From Flavobacterium sp. (GTDB lineage: Bacteria > Bacteroidota > Bacteroidia > Flavobacteriales > Flavobacteriaceae): DNA of 64,000 nt. The stretch spans positions 62,001-126,000 of the forward strand of contig JAUVAS010000001.1 of assembly GCA_030591585.1 (NCBI GenBank), written 5' to 3'. The notes beneath the pieces are model-generated. The model did not search any database. It saw only the letters and a list, made by a program, of their open reading frames with translations, and had not been told where the DNA came from. Of this stretch, positions 1 to 9,502 are shown piece by piece. The position numbers and the translations under genes were made by a program. The first letter of the stretch is position 1, and every line of letters begins with the position of its first letter.

Positions 1-283
1 GTTCAGCTAGTTCTTTTGTCCAACAAAGCGCAGCTCTTACTTTTTGATATTTGTTTGCCGTCATTGCCGCACCATTTCCAGAACCACAAATTATAATTCC
101 TAAATCAACTTTATTAGAAGCCACGTCTTCTGCAACAGGATGTATAAAGTCTGGATAATCTACACTATCAAAAGTATCGGTTCCGTAGTTATTTACTACT
201 ATTTTTTTACTAACTAATAAGTCTATAATTGCTTTTTTATAATCTGGACCTGCATGGTCATTTCCTATTGCTATTTTCATCAT
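1..283 (-). CDS. rpiB: Ribose-5-phosphate isomerase B, C-terminus beyond window edge (partial)
   Basis: Minus-strand translation from 283/280: (M)MKIAIGNDHAGPDYKKAIIDLLVSKKIVVNNYGTDSFDSVDYPDFIHPVAEDVASNKVDLGIIICGSGNGAAMTANKYQKVRAALCWTKELAE, with the RpiB/LacAB signature GNDHAG...CGSGNG. Not in the ORF track because it is truncated. Confidence 0.93.
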   Translation of the reverse strand, partial: MMKIAIGNDHAGPDYKKAIIDLLVSKKIVVNNYGTDTFDSVDYPDFIHPVAEDVASNKVDLGIIICGSGNGAAMTANKYQKVRAALCWTKELAE

Positions 284-886
284 GTGCCCGAGAAATCAGG
301 TATCTTTTAATTAAACTTCTATACATCACAAATATATTGTATAAATTTAAGAAAAATTAATTTTATATATCTTTACGAGAAACGAGGTACGAGTGATGAT
401 TAATCTCATTAATTTAACTTCTATTTATAAGATTACCACGCTATGTTTGTAATGACAACTTAGTTAATAAACTGTTGATAGTTGTTGATATAAATAATAT
501 AAATAAATTTGGATGTGAATTTTAAAATTTCCATAGCGTTTTTTATTTCAGAAAAGCAAAAAAGTTAGCATTTAATTATTGAAAACTTATCTTTATAAAA
601 AGAATGTTTTTTAACTAAAAAATACAATTTACTTATTAAAAATTAACTGTTCATTGTTTAATTAACAATTGTTAATGTAAGTAGCTATCTAGTTAAATTT
701 CAGAAGAAAATATTTTAAAATACTGTTGATATCTTAGTGAGAATTCAATATAACTTAATTTCAAAACATTTATTACAAAAGTTATACTACATATTAACAA
801 GCTATAATAAGCACCATTTTATATTTAAATTTAATTAAAAAAGAATATTATTATATAATAGTTGTTGATAACTTCAAAATAGTAAA
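284..886. other. Long AT-rich intergenic region with four TGTTGATA motifs (candidate origin-type region)
   Basis: TGTTGATA at 473-480, 483-490, 724-731 and 863-870, all on the + strand; no supported ORF in the ~600 bp. Confidence 0.4.
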
Positions 887-1126
887 TTAAACAATATTTA
901 ATGAAGCATCTTTATCTAGATTATTGATAATATGTATAGTTTTTTCCTCATCTTTTTTATGCACCTGAAGTCTAATTCCTCCAAAAGCATTGGAATGAAA
1001 AGGCAGTACATTTATAGCAGTTTCATTTAAAAAAACAAAGTCAACTTCTGCTCGTTCTAATAATAATTTTAAAACAGCATAATCACTTGGATAGGTAAAT
1101 CTAGCTATGGTTATAAAATCTTTCAA
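887..1126 (-). CDS. DUF2007-type putative signal-transducing protein
   Basis: ORF 79 aa, pattern ARFTYPSDYAVLKLLLERAEVDFVFLNE...GGIRLQVHKKDEEK typical of DUF2007. Confidence 0.75.
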   Translation of the reverse strand: MKDFITIARFTYPSDYAVLKLLLERAEVDFVFLNETAINVLPFHSNAFGGIRLQVHKKDEEKTIHIINNLDKDASLNIV

Positions 1127-1217
1127 GTTGTTTAACTTTTAATAATACTAAGATAATCATTTATTAATATCTCTATAAAATTATATGTATTACATTTACA
1201 GTAATTAAAATTAAAAA

Positions 1218-3446
1218 ATGTCGAAAAGAAATAAGAGACGAAAGAATTCAAACAATAACAATCTTACCCAGAGCATCCTTACTATTTTAAGGAAACAAAA
1301 TTCAAATCCAATTAATTATAAACAAATAGCTTCTAGTCTTGATGTTAGAGATACTAGCGCTAGAAATATGATTATTAAACTATTAAAAAAACTTCAGTTA
1401 GAAGAAAAAATTGAAGAAATAGACAGAGGAAAATATATTATAAAAGCTTCAAAAAATTATTATACAGGGATTGCCGATGTCACTTCTAGAGGACAAGCAT
1501 ATATTATAGTAGATGAATTAGAAGAAGATATTTTTATAAATAATAAAAATTTAAACCACACTTTACATGGTGATACTGTTGAAGTATATGTATTTAAAAG
1601 ACGAAAGGGTGGAAAACAAGAAGGCGAAGTAACAAATATTATTAAAAGAAAACGAACCGAGTTTGTTGGAGTTATCCAAATACAAGAACGTTTTGCTTTT
1701 GTAGTAACCTCTGATACTAAAATGTACACAGATATATTTATCCCGAAAGATAAATTTAACGGTGCAAAAGATGGAGAAAAAGTATTAGTTGAAATAGAAA
1801 ATTGGCCAGAAAAAAAAGACTCTCCTTTCGGAAGAGTTATTAAAGTTCTAGGAAAACCAGGAGAACATAATACCGAAATCCATTCTATTTTAGCACAATT
1901 TGGATTACCGTATGAGTTTCCAAAAGAAATTGAAGAGTATGCTAATAATATAGATACCTCCATCAACCAAACAGAAATAAAAAAACGTCGTGATATGCGA
2001 CCTGATTTAACATTTACCATCGATCCAAAAGATGCTAAAGATTTTGATGACGCCTTATCGTTTACGGTTTTAGAAGATGGAAATTATGAAATAGGAATTC
2101 ATATAGCAGATGTTTCATATTATTTAGTTCCTGGAACTATTTTAGATACTGAAGCTTATGAGCGAGCTACCTCGGTTTATTTAGTAGATCGTGTGGTGCC
2201 AATGCTTCCTGAAGTACTTTCTAACAACGCATGTTCATTAAGACCAAATGAAGAAAAATTTACATTTTCCGCTGTTTTTAAAATAAATAATAAAGCAGAA
2301 GTTATAGATAAATGGTTCGGGAGAACAGTAACATATAGTGATGCTCGTTTTGCTTATGAAGAAGCTCAACATGTAATTGAATCTAATGTCATTCAGAGTG
2401 ATAGTGAAGAATATCAATTAATAACAATTCCTAAAAAAATATCCATCACAGGAAAAGAATATACTGTTAAAAAAGAAATAACCGAAGCTATTTTAAAATT
2501 AGACGAATTAGCAAAAATACTTCGGAAAAAAAGAATGAAACAAGGAGCTATTTCATTTGATAAAGTAGAAGTAAAATTTATTTTAGACAATAATAACAAT
2601 CCAGAAGGAGTTTATTTTAAAGAAAGTAAAGACGCTAATAAACTTATAGAAGAGTTTATGTTATTAGCTAACCGAAGTGTAGCAGAATTTATAGGAAAAC
2701 AAACACCAAGAAAAACATTTGTTTACCGAGTTCATGACGAACCAAATGACGAAAAAATTGCAGCACTAGAAAATATAATCAAACGATTTGGTTATAAATT
2801 AGACACACGAGACAGGAAAACAACCGCAAATTCATTAAATAGGTTATTAAAAGGTGTTCAAGGAAAAAAAGAACAAAATATGATAGACACCCTTACTATC
2901 AGATCTATGAGTAAGGCGGTTTATACCACACATAATATAGGTCATTATGGCTTAGCATTTGATTATTATACACATTTCACCTCTCCAATTCGTCGATATC
3001 CAGATGTGATGGTTCACCGATTATTACAACACTATTTAGAAAAAGGGAAACCCGCAAGCGAAAAAGATTTTGAAGAAAAATGTGCGCATAGTAGCGAAAT
3101 GGAAGGATTAGCTGCTCAAGCTGAAAGATCCAGTATTAAATATATGCAAGTTAAATACATGGCAGATCATAAGGACCAAAATTTCTTAGGAGTAATTTCT
3201 GGAGTAACCGATTGGGGAATTTATGTAGAAATAATTTCTAACAAATGTGAAGGAATGGTTAGGCTTCAAGATATAAAAGATGATCATTACGTATTTCATA
3301 AAGATGAATTTGCTGCCATTGGTAATCGTACAAAAAACAGTTATCGTTTAGGAGATGAAGTGTATGTTCGTGTTAAAAATGCAGACCTAGTTAGAAAACA
3401 ATTAGATTTTGTGATGCTGGGAAGTAAAGACGAATTTGATGGTTAA
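1218..3446 (+). CDS. rnr: Ribonuclease R
   Basis: 742 aa with RNB catalytic motif (TIDPKDAKDFDDALS), YTHFTSPIRRYPDVMVHR and a C-terminal S1 domain. Confidence 0.97.
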   Translation: MSKRNKRRKNSNNNNLTQSILTILRKQNSNPINYKQIASSLDVRDTSARNMIIKLLKKLQLEEKIEEIDRGKYIIKASKNYYTGIADVTSRGQAYIIVDELEEDIFINNKNLNHTLHGDTVEVYVFKRRKGGKQEGEVTNIIKRKRTEFVGVIQIQERFAFVVTSDTKMYTDIFIPKDKFNGAKDGEKVLVEIENWPEKKDSPFGRVIKVLGKPGEHNTEIHSILAQFGLPYEFPKEIEEYANNIDTSINQTEIKKRRDMRPDLTFTIDPKDAKDFDDALSFTVLEDGNYEIGIHIADVSYYLVPGTILDTEAYERATSVYLVDRVVPMLPEVLSNNACSLRPNEEKFTFSAVFKINNKAEVIDKWFGRTVTYSDARFAYEEAQHVIESNVIQSDSEEYQLITIPKKISITGKEYTVKKEITEAILKLDELAKILRKKRMKQGAISFDKVEVKFILDNNNNPEGVYFKESKDANKLIEEFMLLANRSVAEFIGKQTPRKTFVYRVHDEPNDEKIAALENIIKRFGYKLDTRDRKTTANSLNRLLKGVQGKKEQNMIDTLTIRSMSKAVYTTHNIGHYGLAFDYYTHFTSPIRRYPDVMVHRLLQHYLEKGKPASEKDFEEKCAHSSEMEGLAAQAERSSIKYMQVKYMADHKDQNFLGVISGVTDWGIYVEIISNKCEGMVRLQDIKDDHYVFHKDEFAAIGNRTKNSYRLGDEVYVRVKNADLVRKQLDFVMLGSKDEFDG

Positions 3447-3603
3447 TATTTTTACAAGGGAAGTATGAGCGAAGTAATCTCATGATTTATTTTCTAATGT
3501 CACATAAGAACTCTTTATAAAAAAACTAATAAAGACACTCTCTTAAAAAAGATACTAAAAACATTCCCTTAGCGTCACTGCGCCTTTGCGAGAGAAATTT
3601 ATG

Positions 3604-3611
3604 TACTTTTG
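3604..3611 (+). promoter_or_regulatory. Bacteroidota-type -7 promoter element (TAnnTTTG)
   Basis: TACTTTTG just upstream of the ATG at 3619. Confidence 0.45.
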
Positions 3612-3618
3612 TACCACT

Positions 3619-4302
3619 ATGTTCGACGGTTTATTATACGCAGCTTTTTACGGATTCCTTCTTGCTTTTGCTATAGGACCAGTATTCTTCACGCTTATAG
3701 AAACCAGTATAACTAAAGGGTTTAAAGCAGCTGTATTCTTTGATTTAGGAGCTATTTTCTCAGATATTCTTTTTATTCTTATTGCTTTTTATAGTACAAG
3801 TATGATATTAGAGAAAGTAAAAGACGACCCGGGGTTATTAATTTTCGGAGGTGTTGTTTTAATTGCTTTTGGAGTGATTTCTTATATAAGAACTTCAAAA
3901 TCTTTTATAAAAATTGTAAGAGAACATTATTCTGTAAATACCAAAACCAACCATGCAGGATTATTTTTAAAAGGCTTTCTTTTAAACTTTGTTAATTTTG
4001 GAGTATTGGCGGGTTGGATAGCAACTATTATAATTGCACAAGCAGTAACCACTCAAGAAAACGGTGTTTTTTTATTTTTAGCAACTGTTTTAATCACTTT
4101 ATTTTTAACAGATTTATTTAAAATATTTCTTGCTAAAAAATTAAAAAGCAACTTAACCCCACGCTTTATTATTAAAACCAAAAAATGGGTGAGTGTTTTA
4201 ATTTTTGGATTTGGAGTTTTATTATTACTACAAGGAATTTTCCCAGATAAGCTACAAGAAAGAATTGAACATATCCCTGAGGCTACAGAAATTATAGAAT
4301 AA
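3619..4302 (+). CDS. LysE-family translocator / amino-acid exporter
   Basis: Hydrophobic ~227 aa, GFLLAFAIGPVFFTLIETSITKGFKAA motif; start at 3619 preferred over 3586 because a TAnnTTTG promoter lies between them. Confidence 0.85.
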   Translation: MFDGLLYAAFYGFLLAFAIGPVFFTLIETSITKGFKAAVFFDLGAIFSDILFILIAFYSTSMILEKVKDDPGLLIFGGVVLIAFGVISYIRTSKSFIKIVREHYSVNTKTNHAGLFLKGFLLNFVNFGVLAGWIATIIIAQAVTTQENGVFLFLATVLITLFLTDLFKIFLAKKLKSNLTPRFIIKTKKWVSVLIFGFGVLLLLQGIFPDKLQERIEHIPEATEIIE

Positions 4303-4334
4303 AAAAACCTCCAGAAATATTCTGAAGGTTTTAG

Positions 4335-4405
4335 AGGCGTCGAGCGGATTCGAACCGCTGTGGGAGCTTTTGCAGAGCCCAGCCTAGCCACTCGGCCACG
4401 ACGCC
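4335..4405 (-). tRNA. tRNA-Cys (anticodon GCA)
   Basis: Reverse complement GGCGTCGTGGCCGAGTGGCTAGGCTGGGCTCTGCAAAAGCTCCCACAGCGGTTCGAATCCGCTCGACGCC folds as cloverleaf; acceptor GGCGTCG/CGACGCC, anticodon loop CTGCAAA, T-arm GTTCGAATC. Confidence 0.95.
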
Positions 4406-4498
4406 ATACAAATACCTACGCAGGTAGGTATCTCATGATTAGAGGGCAAATGTAAATAATTTAAAACTAAAAAAAGTCTTTTATCTTACATCTTTAAG

Positions 4499-4514
4499 TC
4501 CCGAATACTCGGGA
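4499..4514. repeat. Short dispersed hairpin (TCCCGAATACTCGGGA)
   Basis: Perfect 6-bp stem, 4-nt loop in the tRNA-folB intergenic region. Confidence 0.6.
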
Positions 4515-4536
4515 TGACCTTACGTCTTTTTAATAT

Positions 4537-4893
4537 TTATCTTTTCCCAGAAACAGTCACACTCACTTCAGAAACATCTCCACCAATAGGAGGGTTTACT
4601 TTAGCCACCACCACTTTAACCTTATCTACCATTGCAATACTAATTAAAATTTTATCTACAATTCGTTTTCCAACATGTTCTAAAAGTTTAGATCGAATTG
4701 TCATTTCTTCTTTTACAATTTTGTTTAGTAATACATAATCTACAGTATCATGTAAATCATCAGAATTCTCAGCTTTATCTAAATCAGCTTTTACTTTAAG
4801 GTTCACTAAATAATCAGACCCTATTTGACCCTCCTCCAACATACATCCGTGGAAAGCATAAATTTTTATATTTTTTAGTCGTATCGTGCTCAT
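4537..4893 (-). CDS. folB: Dihydroneopterin aldolase
   Basis: 118 aa, IRLKNIKIYAFHGCMLEEGQIGSDYLVNL... FolB signature. Confidence 0.93.
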   Translation of the reverse strand: MSTIRLKNIKIYAFHGCMLEEGQIGSDYLVNLKVKADLDKAENSDDLHDTVDYVLLNKIVKEEMTIRSKLLEHVGKRIVDKILISIAMVDKVKVVVAKVNPPIGGDVSEVSVTVSGKR

Positions 4894-4921
4894 TTCAACT
4901 ATTTTTGCAAAGGTATGAATT

Positions 4922-4961
4922 CCCGCACTTTTACACTGAGCTTGTCAAAGTGTGTTACGGG
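4922..4961. repeat. Dispersed palindromic repeat containing CTGAGCTTGTCAAAGTG
   Basis: CCCG...CGGG outer stem and ACACT...AGTGT inner stem; resembles the widespread CACTTCGACAAGCTCAG repeat. Confidence 0.55.
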
Positions 4962-5016
4962 ATTGTATATTTTAAAGTTTTAAGCTAAAAGATAATAGTT
5001 TTTATAAACGAAAATC

Positions 5017-7041
5017 ATGTCAGAGAAACCTGAACCTCTCAATTTTATTGAGCATATTATAAAAGAAGATTTAGCCAATGGAATGCTGAAAGAAAACCTT
5101 CGTTTTCGTTTTCCGCCTGAACCTAATGGATATTTACATATTGGTCACACCAAGGCTATTGGAATTAGTTTTGGTTTGGGTGAAAAATACAATGCGCCTG
5201 TTAATCTTCGTTTTGACGATACCAATCCTGCAAAAGAAGAGCAAAAATATGTAGATGCCATTAAAGAAGATATTACCTGGATGGGCTATCAATGGGATAA
5301 AGAATTATACTCTTCAGATTACTTTCAAAAATTATACGATTGGGCAATTCAACTAATCGAAAACGGAAAAGCATACATCGATTCTCAATCCAGTGAAGCG
5401 ATGCGAGAACAAAAAGGAACCCCTACCCAGGTTGGCACTAACAGTCCTTATCGCAACAGAAGTGTGGAAGAAAACTTAGATCTTTTCCGAAGAATGAAAG
5501 CTGGAGAATTTAAAGAAGGTACTCATATACTTCGTGCAAAAATTGATATGGAAGACCCCAATATGTTGATGCGTGATCCTATTATGTACCGAGTTTTAAA
5601 GAAGGGACATCACCGTACCGGAAATGATTGGTGTATATACCCAATGTACGATTGGACACACGGAGAAAGCGACTATATTGAACAGATTTCACACTCATTG
5701 TGCTCTTTAGAATTCAAGCCCCATAGAAAGCTTTATAATTGGTTTAGAGATGAGGTTTATTCCTATGCTTCAGATGAATTACCAAGACCTCCAAAACAAC
5801 GTGAATTTGCGAGATTGAATTTAAGTTATACCATTATGAGTAAACGAAAATTACTTCAGTTGGTAGAAGAAAACATAGTGTCTGGTTGGGATGACCCTCG
5901 TATGCCAACAATTTCAGGGCTACGAAGAAGAGGTTATACATCAAATGCAATCAAAAAATTTATTGAAGCAGTGGGTGTAGCAAAGCGGGAAAATGTGATA
6001 GATGTTTCTTTGTTAGAATTCTGTATTCGGGAAGATTTAAATAAAATTGCACCAAGAGTGATGGTGGTTTTAAACCCTGTGAAATTGGTAATAACCAATT
6101 ATCCTGAAGGAAAAGAAGAACTACTTCAAGCAGAAAACAATCCTGAAGATAACAGTGTTGGATTTAGAGAAGTTCCTTTTTCTAAAGAACTATTTATTGA
6201 AAAAGAAGACTTTAAAGAACAAGCGAATAGTAAATATTTTAGATTGACACTTGGAAAAGAAGTTAGATTAAAAAACGGATATATTATTAAAGGAGAATCT
6301 GTTGTTAAAGATTCGGAAGGGAATATTATTGAAATACATTGTGCCTATGATCCAGATAGTTTAAGTGGAACAGGAACTGAAGCAAGCCTAAGAAAAGTAA
6401 AAGGAACTTTACATTGGGTTTCTATTAAGCACGCAATAAAAGCTGAAATTAGATCTTATGACCGCTTGTTTACAGATGAAGCGCCAGACAACCATAAGGA
6501 TAAAACATATATGGATTTTATAAATCCAAATTCGTTAACTGTTTCTGAAGCTTTTTTAGAACCAAGTTTAGCGTTGGTTAAAAAAGGAGATAGTTTTCAG
6601 TTTCAACGTTTAGGGTATTTTAATGTAGATGATGATAGTACTTCAGAAAAAATAGTGTTTAATAAAACAGTAGGGTTGCGAGATTCTTGGGCTAAGAAAG
6701 CACCTGTTCAAAAACAGCATACACCACTAGTTAAACATGAGGTTTCGGCAATTACAGAAATCATGAGGTTTGGTAAAAAGTACACTAAATTTCCTTCAGA
6801 AAAACAAGAAGATGTAAAACTTCAAATACAAGAATTAGCAAAAAACATTTCTTACGAAGAGTTACAACCGTTTTTTGGGACTGCTGTAAAAAAAGCAGGA
6901 ACTCGAATAGTTACGATGATAAGTTTGGGTGTTTTAATTAATAACGGAATTAATAAAAATGAAGATGTTAATGAGTTTATTTCAAAAGCATTAAAAGATA
7001 GAAATGAACTGTTGGTGAATGAAGCTAAGTTGTTCCTTTAA
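5017..7041 (+). CDS. glnS: Glutaminyl-tRNA synthetase
   Basis: 674 aa; RFPPEPNGYLHIGHTKAI (HIGH) and TIMSKRKL (KMSKS-like) motifs. Confidence 0.97.
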   Translation: MSEKPEPLNFIEHIIKEDLANGMLKENLRFRFPPEPNGYLHIGHTKAIGISFGLGEKYNAPVNLRFDDTNPAKEEQKYVDAIKEDITWMGYQWDKELYSSDYFQKLYDWAIQLIENGKAYIDSQSSEAMREQKGTPTQVGTNSPYRNRSVEENLDLFRRMKAGEFKEGTHILRAKIDMEDPNMLMRDPIMYRVLKKGHHRTGNDWCIYPMYDWTHGESDYIEQISHSLCSLEFKPHRKLYNWFRDEVYSYASDELPRPPKQREFARLNLSYTIMSKRKLLQLVEENIVSGWDDPRMPTISGLRRRGYTSNAIKKFIEAVGVAKRENVIDVSLLEFCIREDLNKIAPRVMVVLNPVKLVITNYPEGKEELLQAENNPEDNSVGFREVPFSKELFIEKEDFKEQANSKYFRLTLGKEVRLKNGYIIKGESVVKDSEGNIIEIHCAYDPDSLSGTGTEASLRKVKGTLHWVSIKHAIKAEIRSYDRLFTDEAPDNHKDKTYMDFINPNSLTVSEAFLEPSLALVKKGDSFQFQRLGYFNVDDDSTSEKIVFNKTVGLRDSWAKKAPVQKQHTPLVKHEVSAITEIMRFGKKYTKFPSEKQEDVKLQIQELAKNISYEELQPFFGTAVKKAGTRIVTMISLGVLINNGINKNEDVNEFISKALKDRNELLVNEAKLFL

Positions 7042-7772
7042 CGATTTCCTGTAGGTGATTTATAATGTACTAAAACTACTTTTACTTTTTCATCTTTTAA
7101 AATAGACCGTGTTTTAGTAAACCACCTTTCGGTTATTGAAGAAATCATCCAAATGTATTTGTTTTTGTTTGGAAAGTATTCTTTCATGATGTTGTAGTTT
7201 TTATAGTCTGATGAGATTCCAATTTCTGGCTGATTTTCTAAAATAGCCGTAATTTTATTAATTTCTAAATTTAATTCTGAAGTGCTTTTAGTATGTAAAC
7301 TAAAAGGTAAATAATAACTAGTTATAAAACCTTTCTTTGTAAAAATAGGTAATGCTTCAGGGTAGCGTGTTTCTATTAATATTTTATCAAAAGGGTAATT
7401 ACGTTGATTTAAAACCGAAACTATTCTTGTTAAAATTAATTCAGAATTTTCTAAAGTAAGATTTTTTATATCTAGCCATAAGTAGGTGTCAGTATTAATT
7501 TCAGAAAGGTAGTTTTTAAAACTTAAATTAATAGATTTAGCCGGAGGATGATTTATATCTAAAAAATTCTCATGGGCTTTATAAACTAAGTCTAATTCAA
7601 CCCCCTTATAAAATAATAAAGCAGCTTTCAACTTCTCTTTGCTATCAACTCTATGTGCCCAGATTTTTTGATAATACCCTAAAAACTCAACTCGATACGG
7701 GCTGTATTTGTATAAAAACAGACAAAAACAGAACAATACAATTACTAAAGCTATTTTTTTAATCCGAGTCAT
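7038..7772 (-). CDS. Membrane-anchored glycerophosphodiester-phosphodiesterase / FAM151-like protein
   Basis: N-terminal TM then WAHRVDSKEKLKAALLFYKGVELDLVY...LDINHPP...LWLDIKNL, TIM-barrel phosphodiesterase-like pattern. Confidence 0.55.
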   Translation of the reverse strand: MTRIKKIALVIVLFCFCLFLYKYSPYRVEFLGYYQKIWAHRVDSKEKLKAALLFYKGVELDLVYKAHENFLDINHPPAKSINLSFKNYLSEINTDTYLWLDIKNLTLENSELILTRIVSVLNQRNYPFDKILIETRYPEALPIFTKKGFITSYYLPFSLHTKSTSELNLEINKITAILENQPEIGISSDYKNYNIMKEYFPNKNKYIWMISSITERWFTKTRSILKDEKVKVVLVHYKSPTGNR

Positions 7773-9405
7773 AATTTTTATTTTTCTTAATAATTCGAGG
7801 GCGATACATAAAATTGGAATTAAAAATACTTTTTGATAGGTTTAAACTATCGAATTTAATGTTGCTTATTTCTGAAAAACTATGGATAAAATTTTCAAGA
7901 CTATATTTTCTATTCAATATGGAGTTTATAGTTAAAAATGTTGGATTACTCTTTTTGTATTTATCTGAAAGCCACAAAATAAAAGGAATTTCATACATGG
8001 GTTTGGTGGCATGATAACTACTATGACCAATAAAATCCATGGTATCAAACACTTCGTCTCCGTGATCTGAAAAATATAACACATAACTTTTAATGTCTTT
8101 TCCCCTTACTTTATCTATAATTGACCGAACTATAAAATCATTATATAACACAGCATTATCATAGGTGTTAACATATTCTATCGTTTTTTTATTCTTGAAT
8201 TTAAGGTGTTTATATTCATTTTTAAACACATTATATTTTTTTGGGTATCTTTTATGATAACTAACATGGGTTCCTATTAAATGTATAAAAATAATTTTTT
8301 TATCCCCTTTTTCTTCTAAAGCTTTTTCAATAAAAGGAAGTAAACTTTCATCATAAATATCGTAATTATAATTATCGGTTGCTATAAATTTTTTGCTTTT
8401 GGCAGCACTGCCAATTAAGGTTGGAATGCTTTCATAATACCCAACAGGTTTTTGATTAGAAATCCAATATGTTTTAAAACCTGCTTGATTTGCAAGTTGA
8501 ATAACAGAACCGTTTTCCTTTTTATAGGGGTTTTTAGCATCAGATAAAGTGAGGATTTTATCAATAGCAGTGATGGTATGAACATCTGGAGTAATTACAT
8601 CATTAAAAACAATTAGGTTTTTTTTAATTTCAGTAAGCAAGGGGTTTGTATTGCGACGATACCCATAGAGTTGCATATGCCATTTAGAGGTAGATTCTCC
8701 AATAATAACAACATAGGTTTGAGGCTCTTCAAGACCTACAACATTGGTTAAAACTATACTTTCTTGTTTTGCAAGGTTGTTTTTTAAAAGCTTTTTGGTT
8801 TCTTTATATTCTTTAAATGATTTTGCTATTGCAAACAGAAAGTTTTCTGGTCTAAAGTTTATATAAATTATAGAAATAGAAATAAAAAATAGAAGTACAA
8901 CAATAATTTTTATTCGAATTGATTTTGGTTTAAAAGAAAGAAGAATATCTAGAAACTGACTTTTATTTTTTCTAATAAAATAATTATTTAGAAGATAAAA
9001 AACAGGAAGAAAAGTAATAATAAAAATAACAAAAATAAAGTTATTTAAATAAGTGCTTAAATATTCTGAAGCTTCATTAATATTAGTTTCTAAAACCACA
9101 TAAACAGCTGAAGAGGTTATTTTAACACCATAAAAATAATAAAAAATTATTTTAATAAAAACTATGGTTGATAACATAAAACTAGAAATTAGCAACCACC
9201 ATTTTCTTAATTTGTAACTATTAATTATAAGAAAAATGAAGTAAAATAATAAAGAAAACGCTCCAAAAGCAATTATATCTTTAAAATACCCAATTTTAAA
9301 AGGAATTAAAAACCATCCGGCTAATGAAAAAACAAAAAAATGATATAGTACGAAACTTAATGAAGTATAGAAATGGTTAAGTTGTGAGAAGACTATCTTT
9401 TTCAA
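7759..9405 (-). CDS. EptA-family phosphoethanolamine transferase (sulfatase-fold, membrane)
   Basis: N-terminal TM block, VVIIGESTSKWHMQLYGYRRNTNPLL, IGTHVSYHKRYP, FSDHGDEVFDTMDFIGHSSYHATKPMYEIPFILW. Confidence 0.88.
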   Translation of the reverse strand: MKKIVFSQLNHFYTSLSFVLYHFFVFSLAGWFLIPFKIGYFKDIIAFGAFSLLFYFIFLIINSYKLRKWWLLISSFMLSTIVFIKIIFYYFYGVKITSSAVYVVLETNINEASEYLSTYLNNFIFVIFIITFLPVFYLLNNYFIRKNKSQFLDILLSFKPKSIRIKIIVVLLFFISISIIYINFRPENFLFAIAKSFKEYKETKKLLKNNLAKQESIVLTNVVGLEEPQTYVVIIGESTSKWHMQLYGYRRNTNPLLTEIKKNLIVFNDVITPDVHTITAIDKILTLSDAKNPYKKENGSVIQLANQAGFKTYWISNQKPVGYYESIPTLIGSAAKSKKFIATDNYNYDIYDESLLPFIEKALEEKGDKKIIFIHLIGTHVSYHKRYPKKYNVFKNEYKHLKFKNKKTIEYVNTYDNAVLYNDFIVRSIIDKVRGKDIKSYVLYFSDHGDEVFDTMDFIGHSSYHATKPMYEIPFILWLSDKYKKSNPTFLTINSILNRKYSLENFIHSFSEISNIKFDSLNLSKSIFNSNFMYRPRIIKKNKNYDSD

Positions 9406-9502
9406 GTTATTTTTTTATATAAAACTTTCAAGTTGTTTTTTTTTTCAATAATAAAAGACAGTTTAGAAACTCTAAACTATCTTTTATCAGTAAATAAAAA
9501 TA

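Noticed and set aside
1460-2020. 186-aa minus-strand ORF opposite rnr
   Set aside because: Antisense shadow ORF of a strongly supported RNase R gene; no recognisable family.
4053-4391. 112-aa minus-strand ORF overlapping lysE and tRNA-Cys
   Set aside because: Runs through the tRNA gene and opposite a supported CDS; spurious.
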